From Muribaculaceae bacterium Isolate-037 (Harlan) (GTDB lineage Bacteria > Bacteroidota > Bacteroidia > Bacteroidales > Muribaculaceae): a stretch of 64,000 nt of DNA. Of the stretch, positions 9,881-18,369 are shown one piece after another. The position numbers and the translations under genes are program-made. The notes beneath the pieces were generated by a model. The model saw only the letters and a program-made list of their open reading frames with translations. It was not told where the DNA came from and searched no databases. The stretch lies in contig RIAZ01000001.1 in assembly GCA_003762615.1 (NCBI GenBank), forward strand, positions 310,001-374,000. The letters run 5' to 3'. Within the stretch, counting starts at the first letter, position 1, and every line of letters starts with the position of its first letter.

Positions 9881-9918
9881 GACCGGTCGTCGGTAACAGA
9901 TGAACACGACGACCGGTC
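9881..9918 (+). other. Intra-operon hairpin between the lipoprotein gene and cbiK
   Basis: GACCGGTCGTCG (9881-9892) pairs perfectly with 9907-9918, a GC-rich 12-bp stem with a 14-nt loop. No U-run follows, so it is unlikely to be a strong terminator. It may protect the upstream mRNA 3' end or lower expression of the distal genes. Confidence 0.65.
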
Positions 9919-9933
9919 CTAAAAACCGACGAC

Positions 9934-10833
9934 ATGAGACGAACAATTACTTTTCTTCTGATATTCGTAGCCTTCATTGTTATGAAGGCACAGGATTTAA
10001 AAGATATGCCCAAAGATAAGACAGCTATACTTATGGTGCATTTCGGCACTACATTCGACGATACGCGTGCTGCCACTATTGATGCCATAAATACAATGGT
10101 AAAGGACACGTTTCCGGGAGTGAAAGTTACAGAAGCCTACACCTCACGCATAATAATAAAGAGGCTCTCCAAACGAGGCATGCACAAATCAACACCGACG
10201 GAAGCCCTCTTACGTCTGGCAGCCGACGGATACACTCACGTCGTGGTGCAACCGACAAACATTATTTGTGGCATAGAGGTGGAGACTCTCCGTAAGGAGG
10301 CATCTCTCATGACCCCATTCTTCTCCGATATTCGGGTAGGGAATCCTTTACTATACTCTGTTGATGACTGTGAGAATGTGGTCAAGATTCTCTCTGCACG
10401 CTACGCCAAATATATCGGCAAGAACAACGCTGTCGTGCTGATCGGACATGGCACTTCAACTCCCGCCACTTCCATATACTCTCAGATGGACTATATGTTT
10501 ACGTCAGGTGGGGCACCATCCTTCCATGTCGCGACAGTAGAGGGTTATCCGACGTATATGACGACTCTCCAACGTCTGAAGAACGGACGCGTGAAAAATG
10601 TCACACTCATCCCTTTCATGTTTGTCGCCGGAGACCATGCACGTAATGATATCGATGGAGAATGGAAAGAGATGCTCGGTAAGGATGGATTCAACGTCTC
10701 TTCCGTAATTGAAGGTCTCGGAGAGATTCCTGAAATACAAAACATATACATTGACCATATCCGTCAGGCAATCGAGACTCCCGTCACCGATATCTCTGCA
10801 CAAAAAGCATCCTATCTGAAAGAGAATTTATAA
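9934..10833 (+). CDS. cbiK: CbiK-type sirohydrochlorin cobaltochelatase with signal peptide
   Basis: 299 aa. The class II chelatase fold is evident: ILMVHFGTTFDDTRAATID at the start of the domain, ICGIEVETL, the metal/catalytic His of LIGHGT at about 172 and a second in AGDHARNDI at about 235. The spacing (63) is close to that of the paired His of Salmonella CbiK (H145/H207). CbiK normally inserts Co(II) into sirohydrochlorin in the cytoplasm. Here residues 1-20 form a hydrophobic export signal (FLLIFVAFIVMKAQ), as in the periplasmic CbiK of Desulfovibrio. Together with the adjacent CobN/HmuS gene, this points to tetrapyrrole metal chemistry outside the cytoplasm. Confidence 0.9.
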   Translation: MRRTITFLLIFVAFIVMKAQDLKDMPKDKTAILMVHFGTTFDDTRAATIDAINTMVKDTFPGVKVTEAYTSRIIIKRLSKRGMHKSTPTEALLRLAADGYTHVVVQPTNIICGIEVETLRKEASLMTPFFSDIRVGNPLLYSVDDCENVVKILSARYAKYIGKNNAVVLIGHGTSTPATSIYSQMDYMFTSGGAPSFHVATVEGYPTYMTTLQRLKNGRVKNVTLIPFMFVAGDHARNDIDGEWKEMLGKDGFNVSSVIEGLGEIPEIQNIYIDHIRQAIETPVTDISAQKASYLKENL

Positions 10834-10847
10834 CCAACAAGAAAACT

Positions 10848-13800
10848 ATGTCACGTATCAAGAAGACTGTATTGACATGCATCGGAATTGCTATGGCACT
10901 CATAGCGATCCTTATGGTCTGGCATTCCCTACTGAGACCCACCAAAATATTGGTGGTCAATCCTCTTCCTGCTCAAAAGGCGGAGATTATACTGAACAAC
11001 GACAGCCGTCTGATTTCCGTGACATGCACGACAATGGAAGAAGCCCGCGATTTCAGCAAATATGATGCCGTCCTCATGTACGGTCGCGGGCTTTATCTTG
11101 ACTCCATACAGATGGCTGACCTTGAGAAGGCGGCACACAATGGAGTGCCTGTATTCACCAACTCACTACGTAACTTCAATTTTGTCGTAAACCACAATCT
11201 CGATTCCATACAGTCTGCCACATTGCAGACTTATTTCGCAAACCCATGCCGACCCAACTACCGCAATCTTCTCCGATACGTGCGTCATCTTTCAACTCCA
11301 CGCCGACTCGGAGACCAAGACTATGATCTTCCCGTAAATATACCATCCGAATTATTCTATCATCTCGAGCCGGGGAAATATTTCAAGGATGCTCACGCCC
11401 TGACGCAATATCTCAAGGACAAAGGTCTATATCACCAAGATGGGCGCGACGTGGCTTTCATCTCAGGAGTGAGCTTTCCGGTGGAAAGCAACCGTGCCCA
11501 CGTCGATACAATCGTCACGCGCCTCACACAATCCGGATATAATGTCTATCCCATCACAGCTACCGGAGAGAAACGCAGCGCAATGATAAAGGAGGTTAAC
11601 CCTGATGCCATTGTCTATTTCCCGATGGGGCGCCTCGGCAATGACTCTCTTTTGAATTGGGTCTATGCCCACAAGATACCTCTTTTCATGCCTTTCCCTC
11701 TTACCCAGACACAGTCGGAATGGCTAGATATCAGAAAACCGTTGGAAGGGGGTACTCTCAATGCCAGAATCGTCGTGCCTGAAATCGACGGAGGGATGTC
11801 GCCTTTATGCATTGCGACACAAGATCCGGATCCAGAAGGATACATCCTCTTCACTCCTCAGCGGGAACGTGTGGATGCTTTCATGGATCAGTTCAACAGA
11901 TTCATGCGACTACAAGTGATTCCAGACAAAGAGAAAAGGATTGCCATAGTCTATTTCAAGTCGCCAGGGAAAGATGCACTCCTTGCCTCGGGTATGGAGG
12001 TAGTGCCTTCTCTCTATAATTTTCTGTCGCGTCTGTCAGCAGAGGGATATGACGTCAGCGGACTACCCTCCTCAATGGAAGAATTCGGGAAGATGCTGAA
12101 TGAACAGGGGAGCGTGATGGGATCCTATGCTCCTGCCGCTCAGAAACGATTCATTGAAGAATGTAACCCCATCCGTATAGATAAAAGACTCTATGAAAAA
12201 TGGGCAGAGACAACACTAAGTCCTGAAAAATACGCCGAGGTAGAAATGCGTTATGGCAAGGCTCCGGGAAATCTTCTCGCGAGTGGCGACACTATATGCA
12301 TGGCAGCCCTCCGATTCGGCAACATACTCCTCTTCCCTCAGCCCCGTCCCGCACTCGGCGATGATGATTTCAAACTCGTGCATGGTGCTGACGTAGCACC
12401 TCCTCATTCCTACATAGCTCCCTACCTCTATATGCAGAATGAATTCGATGCCGATGCCATAATCCATTTCGGTACTCACGGCAACCTGGAATTCACACCC
12501 GGTAAAAACGCTGCCCTCTCAAAATCCGACTGGGCAGACGTCTTGATCGGCGGCCGACCGCATTTCTATTTCTATACCACTGGAAACATAGGAGAGGCTA
12601 TCATTGCCAAAAGAAGATCCCATGCCGTGATTGTTACCCATCTTACACCACCCTTCACAAAAAGCGGGCTACGGCAAAAATATGCATCCCTTCTGATGAA
12701 AATACATGAGGCTATCTCGAATTCCTCCGCCAATTCCCAAGACTTAAAGAGGGAAATCATCGCGCAAGGGTTCCACAAGGATCTCGGACTTGATTCCATC
12801 CCGGAAGGGAGATATACCACCCTTGAATTGCAAAAAATCGATGCCTTCCTGGAGGAACTTGCAAATGAAAAAATCACAGGGGCATACTACGTAATGGGAG
12901 TACCCTACTCCGGTGACGATATGACGGAAAGTATTCTCGCAATAACCGCCGACAAACTCGCATATTCCCGTGCCAAGAATGATTTCCACGCCGGGAAAAT
13001 ATCTCAAAAATCGCTTCAGGACTTCGCATTAATCGCCCACAATTATCATCCAGGAGCATCCCGTGACATCAAATCGGCATTATCAGGCAACCCGGCTCCT
13101 GCCGATGCTGCAGAAGCCTTGCGTATACGCCAACTTCTCACAGAATCGGCAGGAGCCGAGATCGACGCAATGGTAGGGGCCCTGAACGGCATTCCGCTGT
13201 GCCCGGCACCAGGCGGAGATCCTGTAATAAACACCAACGTGCTCCCTATGGGACGCAACATGTTCAGCATTAATGCAGAAGTCACTCCCGGAGAAAAAGC
13301 ATGGAACGACGGTGTGGTTCTCGCAGAACACACTCTCGATAGTTATCTCAAAAAACATGGTGAATATCCTCGGAAAATAAGTTTTACATTCTGGGCGGGA
13401 GAATTCATCTCCTCGCAGGGTGCGACCGTAGCACAGGCATTAAGAATGCTCGGTGTGGAGCCCGTGCGCGACGGGCAAGGGCGCGTGATAGACCTGAAGC
13501 TCACCTCTTCCGAAGAATTGGGCCGCCCGAGAATCAACATTCTTGTGCAGGTGTCGGGACAGCTGCGCGACATAGCGTCATCGCGCCTGAAAATGCTCAC
13601 CGATGCAGTCACTCTTGCCGCCTCGGCAAAGGATGACAAATATCCAAACTTCGTGGCAGAAGGCACTATCGAGCAGGAAAAAGCCCTTTTGGATAAGGGG
13701 GAGTCGCCAAAAAGAGCACGTGAGCTTTCAACAATGAGAGTGTTCGGTCCGGTCAACTCCGGATATAGCACCGGGATGCTTCATTTTACTGAAAATTCCG

Positions 13801-14756
13801 GAGAATGGGATGACCGCGAGCAACTGGTAGATGGTTTTCTCAACAACATGTGCGCCATATATGGCGACGACAGCAATTGGGGCACAATGAATAAAGACCT
13901 GTTTAAGTCTGCCGTTGCCGGCACAGACGTCATCGTACAGCCACGCCAGAGCAACACGTGGGGTCCCATATCTCTCGACCATGTTTATGAATTCACCGGA
14001 GCATTGTCGCTGGCGGCAAAATCTTTGGGGGGCAAAGAGCCGGACGCTGTCATGGCAGACTATCGCAATCCTTGGGTACCTCGTATGCAAGACACAAAAG
14101 AGGCAGTCGCCGTCGAGACACGCGCCACTATCCTAAACCCCGAATATATCAAGAACCGTATGAAAGGAGGGGCGACTACGGCACAGATGTTTGGAGAGAT
14201 ATTTCGAAACATCTTCGGATGGAGTGCCACGCGTCCTTCTGTGCTTGCCGATGATATCTATGACCGTCTTTACGATATATACGTGGCAGACAAGGATGGG
14301 ATCGGGATTGAGGAATATTTCAACCGTGTGAATCCGGCTGCCCTGCAGGAAATGACAGCCACGATGCTTGAAAGCGCACGTAAAGGATTCTGGAAAGCCG
14401 ACGACAAACGCATCTCTGCCGTCGCCGAAATGCATGCCCGTATTACCCGGCGGCACGGCGCACCATGCACGGAATTCGTCTGTGCAAACAGGAAACTTCA
14501 GGAGTATACCGCCTCACACCTCTCTGCCAAGGACGCTGACAAATTCCTCGGAGAGATCGGGAAAGCCACAGCAGCCCAATCAGGATCCCAAATTCTGAAA
14601 AAAGATGAGAGGAACCTCATGCAGAAAATCTCACCTGACAAAACAGGTCTCTATGTGATAATTGCCTTAGCACTGTGTATTTGTGCATACGGGTGCGTCG
14701 TAATATTCCGGAGAAGAGCCAATCATAAAACCGGTGGCAGAAAGGAGAACCGATGA
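10848..14756 (+). CDS. cobN: Membrane-anchored CobN/HmuS-family chelatase
   Basis: 1302 aa, the size of CobN/BchH large chelatase subunits. Family motifs include HFGTHGNLEFTPGK (His at about 544), YSGDDMTES and the C-terminal EFTGALSLAAK region. Two features differ from cytoplasmic CobN: an N-terminal membrane segment (about 10-27) and a C-terminal segment (about 1265-1285) followed by a basic tail. This predicts a large periplasmic body anchored at both ends. The same architecture and the same three following genes occur in hmuSTUV loci of Porphyromonas and Bacteroides, where HmuS is linked to haem iron removal. No CobS/CobT or ChlD/ChlI AAA+ partner is present. Whether it inserts cobalt, removes a metal or remodels corrinoids is not decided by sequence. 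Confidence 0.85.
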   Translation: MSRIKKTVLTCIGIAMALIAILMVWHSLLRPTKILVVNPLPAQKAEIILNNDSRLISVTCTTMEEARDFSKYDAVLMYGRGLYLDSIQMADLEKAAHNGVPVFTNSLRNFNFVVNHNLDSIQSATLQTYFANPCRPNYRNLLRYVRHLSTPRRLGDQDYDLPVNIPSELFYHLEPGKYFKDAHALTQYLKDKGLYHQDGRDVAFISGVSFPVESNRAHVDTIVTRLTQSGYNVYPITATGEKRSAMIKEVNPDAIVYFPMGRLGNDSLLNWVYAHKIPLFMPFPLTQTQSEWLDIRKPLEGGTLNARIVVPEIDGGMSPLCIATQDPDPEGYILFTPQRERVDAFMDQFNRFMRLQVIPDKEKRIAIVYFKSPGKDALLASGMEVVPSLYNFLSRLSAEGYDVSGLPSSMEEFGKMLNEQGSVMGSYAPAAQKRFIEECNPIRIDKRLYEKWAETTLSPEKYAEVEMRYGKAPGNLLASGDTICMAALRFGNILLFPQPRPALGDDDFKLVHGADVAPPHSYIAPYLYMQNEFDADAIIHFGTHGNLEFTPGKNAALSKSDWADVLIGGRPHFYFYTTGNIGEAIIAKRRSHAVIVTHLTPPFTKSGLRQKYASLLMKIHEAISNSSANSQDLKREIIAQGFHKDLGLDSIPEGRYTTLELQKIDAFLEELANEKITGAYYVMGVPYSGDDMTESILAITADKLAYSRAKNDFHAGKISQKSLQDFALIAHNYHPGASRDIKSALSGNPAPADAAEALRIRQLLTESAGAEIDAMVGALNGIPLCPAPGGDPVINTNVLPMGRNMFSINAEVTPGEKAWNDGVVLAEHTLDSYLKKHGEYPRKISFTFWAGEFISSQGATVAQALRMLGVEPVRDGQGRVIDLKLTSSEELGRPRINILVQVSGQLRDIASSRLKMLTDAVTLAASAKDDKYPNFVAEGTIEQEKALLDKGESPKRARELSTMRVFGPVNSGYSTGMLHFTENSGEWDDREQLVDGFLNNMCAIYGDDSNWGTMNKDLFKSAVAGTDVIVQPRQSNTWGPISLDHVYEFTGALSLAAKSLGGKEPDAVMADYRNPWVPRMQDTKEAVAVETRATILNPEYIKNRMKGGATTAQMFGEIFRNIFGWSATRPSVLADDIYDRLYDIYVADKDGIGIEEYFNRVNPAALQEMTATMLESARKGFWKADDKRISAVAEMHARITRRHGAPCTEFVCANRKLQEYTASHLSAKDADKFLGEIGKATAAQSGSQILKKDERNLMQKISPDKTGLYVIIALALCICAYGCVVIFRRRANHKTGGRKENR

Positions 14757-15253
14757 CAGTGATATTGATGATATTTTGCATAGCGTCTATTGCGGGATGC
14801 ATAGTGAATATTTCACTCATGCCCGTGAAAATGCGTGTGGCATTATGTCTGCTATGGGGAATAGGCGCCGGCATCATCGCAATGATAATGTTCGGACTCC
14901 CCCGTCAGGAGATATGGACAGCGAAATGGATTGTATATGCCGTTATCTTGGCATCGGTAGACGTGATTTTCTTTCTCCGCCACATCTTTTCTGACAGACA
15001 TCTTCCCCGGATTGCAGGTCTATACCCCGGCTTCTCAATCCTATATCCCATGATAGTCTTGGATTGCATCTGCACACGCTCTTTTCCGGGAGCCGACTTC
15101 GCGACTATCTCAATACTTACCGGGATTGCTGTCGTTCTGCTCCTTGCCGGCAGTGTTGCCATCTGTCGCCATCTCAATGCCGGATTCGGCACACTATACG
15201 GCATCACTATCGTTCTGACAATCACAAGTATAATTTTATATGGTATGACATGA
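14753..15253 (+). CDS. HmuT-like small inner-membrane protein
   Basis: 166 aa, almost entirely hydrophobic, with about five predicted transmembrane segments (for example IMIFCIASIAGCIV-like near the N-terminus and FATISILTGIAVVLLLAG in the second half). No catalytic motif is visible. It overlaps the stop of the chelatase gene and the start of the ExbB-like gene by 4 bp each, so it is translated with them. Its position matches the membrane protein between hmuS and hmuU in hmu operons. It is probably a scaffold for the chelatase/ExbB complex; this is inference. Confidence 0.6.
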   Translation: MTVILMIFCIASIAGCIVNISLMPVKMRVALCLLWGIGAGIIAMIMFGLPRQEIWTAKWIVYAVILASVDVIFFLRHIFSDRHLPRIAGLYPGFSILYPMIVLDCICTRSFPGADFATISILTGIAVVLLLAGSVAICRHLNAGFGTLYGITIVLTITSIILYGMT

Positions 15254-15840
15254 AACCTATCTCAGATATACTGTTTATAATTTCCAACGGATTACTGATT
15301 CCGGTAATCCTTTCCCTATTGTTTCTGCTGTCGCTCTCATTGATCAGAGCGATCGGATTCTATCATCTCTTTCGTGAGCATCGTCGCATTTCCGACGCAT
15401 TGAAGACAGTGGTGGGCAACTACTCACTTGACAGTTTGAAAGAGACGCTGGATAGTCTCAACGATCTCGAAGATTCGCCGGAAATCAGATGTCTGCGCTT
15501 GTTAGTCAGTCATAGTGCGGATGCTGATTATTGCGAACATGCTTTGGGAGACTATCAGATAGAGATAGAGCGGAAACTCTCGAAAAGCCGACTCTTAGTG
15601 AAATTCGGACCAATGCTCGGACTCATGGGGACCCTCATACCGATGGGACCCGCTCTCGTAGGACTCTCTGCCGGCGACATATCATCAATGGCATACAACA
15701 TGCAAGTGGCATTTGCCACGACCGTCATCGGCATGCTCATTGCAGCTATCGGTCTCCTGCAGCTTCAGTCAGACAAACGCTTCTTTGCCCGCTCTTTCAA
15801 CGACATTGGGTTCATTCTTCGTAAAATTATCGGAATATGA
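15250..15840 (+). CDS. MotA/TolQ/ExbB proton-channel family protein (HmuU-like)
   Basis: 196 aa. The start is ATG 15250 (MKPISDIL), overlapping the previous stop by 4 bp; the frame is open further upstream but that part is not protein-like. One N-terminal membrane segment, a cytoplasmic stretch (about 35-110), then the ExbB/MotA signature GPMLGLMGTLIPMGPALVGL and AFATTVIGMLIAAIGLL. Family members use the proton gradient to drive a partner protein. Here the expected partners are the DUF2149 protein next door, occupying the ExbD/MotB position, and the chelatase. Confidence 0.85.
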   Translation: MKPISDILFIISNGLLIPVILSLLFLLSLSLIRAIGFYHLFREHRRISDALKTVVGNYSLDSLKETLDSLNDLEDSPEIRCLRLLVSHSADADYCEHALGDYQIEIERKLSKSRLLVKFGPMLGLMGTLIPMGPALVGLSAGDISSMAYNMQVAFATTVIGMLIAAIGLLQLQSDKRFFARSFNDIGFILRKIIGI

Positions 15841-16172
15841 AACAGAATCCAATTCTTCACAACTCCAACGATGAGGATGATAATCCCCTCGGAATGCTTA
15901 CGAATCTATTCGATATAGCGATGGTCTTTGCCGTGGCTCTTATGGTGGCGCTCACCACGCATTTCAGCATGAGTGAGATTTTCTCTGATGATGACTTCAC
16001 CATTGTCAAGAACCCCGGGACTGACAACATGGAAATCATAACCAGAGAGGGGGAGAAAATAAATCGTTACACCCCTTCCGACACAGAGTCGCCCACATCA
16101 GGCAACCGAGGGAAACGTGTCGGGACAGCTTATCAACTTGAGAACGGAGAAATAATATACATACCTGAATAA
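15837..16172 (+). CDS. DUF2149 protein (HmuV-like, ExbD-position partner)
   Basis: 111 aa. One transmembrane segment (about 20-42, FDIAMVFAVALMVALTT), preceded by DNPLGMLTNLFD, which is the DUF2149 pattern, and a short periplasmic tail ending in GEIIYIPE. Single-span topology next to an ExbB homologue resembles ExbD/MotB. The Asp at the start of the membrane segment could be the proton-carrying residue; that is inference. It overlaps the ExbB-like stop by 4 bp and lies 17 bp before the ABC binding-protein gene. Confidence 0.75.
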   Translation: MKQNPILHNSNDEDDNPLGMLTNLFDIAMVFAVALMVALTTHFSMSEIFSDDDFTIVKNPGTDNMEIITREGEKINRYTPSDTESPTSGNRGKRVGTAYQLENGEIIYIPE

Positions 16173-16189
16173 CAGACACCCATATAAAT

Positions 16190-17338
16190 ATGAAAAAAGC
16201 CATCCATATCCTCTGCCTCGCAGCTGCCGTGATGCTGACAGCATGCGGAGCTCGCAATGCCGCCGGAGCCAATGATGCGGAAGCATCATCGGCAACTGAC
16301 TCAATCGCAACCGTTATTCCTAAATATGCACAGGGTTTCCACGTGAAAAATAGCGGGGATATCACTCTCCTCGACATCAATGACCCTGAGAACCGAGAGG
16401 CGGAAAAATTCCATTTCGCGCTCACCGATAAGAATTTCATCGGAGAGATACCGCAAGGATATAAGCGCATCAATATCCCGATAGAGTCAGCTATATGCAT
16501 GACATCTCTCCAACTGTCAAATTTCCTGAAACTTGATATTCCGGAAAAGGTCGTAGGTATTACAAGCACGCGCCATCTGCATAATGAGAAAATGAACCGT
16601 CAGATAAAGGAGGGCACTACCCACAAGATAGGGATCGAGGGAAATTTCGACAATGAGGTCATAATCGCCATAGATCCTGACGTCATTTTCGTCTCCCCTT
16701 TCAAACGTGGCGGATATGATGCCATACGCAACGTCGATATCCCGCTCCTCCCCCATCTCGGCTACAAGGAGCTGTCGCCACTCGGACAAGCGGAATGGAT
16801 AAAGGTGGTGGGACTCCTTACGGGAAACACGGCAAAAGCAAATGAGATATTTTCGGATATCGAGCGCCGCTATCTCGCGCTGAAAGCAATGGTTGACACT
16901 GTCGGGGTGCGCCCCACTGTGTTCAGCGGGGAGATGCGCGGTGGCAACTGGTATGCCGTCGGTGGGAAAAGTTTCCTCGCCCAGCTATTCCGTGATGCCG
17001 GCGGCGACTATTTTCTGAAAGACAATACCGAATCCGGCGGTATCACCCTTGACTACGAGACGGTGTATGCAAATGCTTCCGAGGCAGACTATTGGAGAAT
17101 TGTCAACAGTTTTGATGGAGATTTCTCCTACGATGCACTAAAAAAGATCGACAACCGTTATACTGATTTCAAGGCATGGAAAAATAAAGGGGTCATTTAC
17201 TGCAACATGAATGAGGTGCCATTCTACGAGCGGATGCCCGTAGAGCCGGAAGTTGTGCTCGCTGACTTCATCCATGTGTTTCATCCTGACATCCTGCCTG
17301 ACCATCAACCTGCATATTATCATCTGCTTAAGAAATGA
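16190..17338 (+). CDS. ABC transporter substrate-binding lipoprotein, FecB/BtuF type
   Basis: 382 aa with a lipoprotein signal (LTACG, Cys about residue 20). The class III periplasmic binding fold is suggested by VVGITSTRHL, IIAIDPDVIFVSPF and WYAVGGKSFLAQLFRDAGGDYFL. It presents substrate to the permease encoded immediately downstream (4-bp overlap). The family covers ferric siderophores, haem and cobalamin. The B12 riboswitch and cob genes favour a corrinoid or cobalt tetrapyrrole, so it may be the BtuF of this locus. Confidence 0.85.
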   Translation: MKKAIHILCLAAAVMLTACGARNAAGANDAEASSATDSIATVIPKYAQGFHVKNSGDITLLDINDPENREAEKFHFALTDKNFIGEIPQGYKRINIPIESAICMTSLQLSNFLKLDIPEKVVGITSTRHLHNEKMNRQIKEGTTHKIGIEGNFDNEVIIAIDPDVIFVSPFKRGGYDAIRNVDIPLLPHLGYKELSPLGQAEWIKVVGLLTGNTAKANEIFSDIERRYLALKAMVDTVGVRPTVFSGEMRGGNWYAVGGKSFLAQLFRDAGGDYFLKDNTESGGITLDYETVYANASEADYWRIVNSFDGDFSYDALKKIDNRYTDFKAWKNKGVIYCNMNEVPFYERMPVEPEVVLADFIHVFHPDILPDHQPAYYHLLKK

Positions 17339-18369
17339 ACCACACTCGCACAGGACTCATAATGACCCTCCTGGGGGTATCTATTCTGCTTTTCTTTTTC
17401 CTTAACCTTCTCCTCGGTTCGGTGAAGATTCCAGCAGATGCCATCTACAATATCCTGACAGGAAGTGAAGATGAGTCTCCGATATGGACCAACATAATAA
17501 TGAAGTCAAGGCTCCCGCAATCGTTCACCGCTGCCATGGCGGGTGCAGGTCTGGGAGTAAGCGGACTACTGATGCAGACTGTATTCCGGAATCCACTTGC
17601 CGGTCCCTCTGTGCTCGGAATAAGCTCCGGAGCAAGTCTCGGTGTGGCTTTTGTAGTGCTCCTTTCCGGCAGCATAGGGGGTGTGACATTAAGCAAGCTC
17701 GGAGTAATAGGAGAGGTCACCATCACCCTTTCCGCCATATTTGGAGCCCTACTTATAATGGCACTCATCGCCTTCGTTGCCGGAAAAGTAAGGGGGAATG
17801 TGACCCTTCTGATAATGGGCGTCATGATCGGATACGTCGCAAACGCAATAATTGGCGTGCTGAAGTTTTTCAGTGCCGAGGAAGACATAAGGGCTTACGT
17901 GATTTGGGGGCTCGGAAGTTTCTCGCGTGTTTCAGGTGGGCAGACAAATGTATTCATCTTTCTGATGAGTGTGCTTCTCCCTATCTCCTTCCTACTTATC
18001 AAGACCCTCAACCTTCTCCTGCTCGGCGACTCTTATGCCCGCAATCTCGGGCTCGATATTAAGAGAGCACGTATGCTCGTCATAGCAAGTTCCGGAATAT
18101 TGGTGGCTGTCGTGACTGCATATTGCGGACCAGTTATATTTCTGGGACTCGCTGTCCCTCACATCTGTCGAGGTCTATTCCATAGATCTAACCACGCAGT
18201 GATTCTGCCGGCATCCATGCTGGCGGGGGCATCTCTGGCTCTCCTCTGCAACCTCATCGCCAGATTACCCGGATTTGAGGGTGCGCTTCCGGTAAACTCC
18301 GTGACAGCTCTTATCGGCGCGCCTGTCGTCATGTGGGTGCTTTTCAACAAAAGAAGAAATGAAGTATGA
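17335..18369 (+). CDS. FecCD/BtuC-family ABC permease
   Basis: 344 aa, the usual length, about ten transmembrane helices. Family stretches are AGLGVSGLLMQTVFRNPLAGPSVLG-like (about 73-97), GVMIGYVANAIIGVLKF, and the C-terminal coupling region GLAVPHICRGLFHRSNHA. It forms the membrane channel for the binding protein and ATPase on either side, with 4-bp overlaps at both ends. The BtuC assignment rests on the riboswitch context. Confidence 0.9.
   Translation: MNHTRTGLIMTLLGVSILLFFFLNLLLGSVKIPADAIYNILTGSEDESPIWTNIIMKSRLPQSFTAAMAGAGLGVSGLLMQTVFRNPLAGPSVLGISSGASLGVAFVVLLSGSIGGVTLSKLGVIGEVTITLSAIFGALLIMALIAFVAGKVRGNVTLLIMGVMIGYVANAIIGVLKFFSAEEDIRAYVIWGLGSFSRVSGGQTNVFIFLMSVLLPISFLLIKTLNLLLLGDSYARNLGLDIKRARMLVIASSGILVAVVTAYCGPVIFLGLAVPHICRGLFHRSNHAVILPASMLAGASLALLCNLIARLPGFEGALPVNSVTALIGAPVVMWVLFNKRRNEV

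Noticed and set aside
6320..17338. Considered a plain haem-uptake (hmu) operon
   Set aside because: A cobalamin riboswitch leads the operon, an exported CbiK lies within it and corrin-synthesis genes follow directly. Haem as a substrate is not excluded but is not the best reading.
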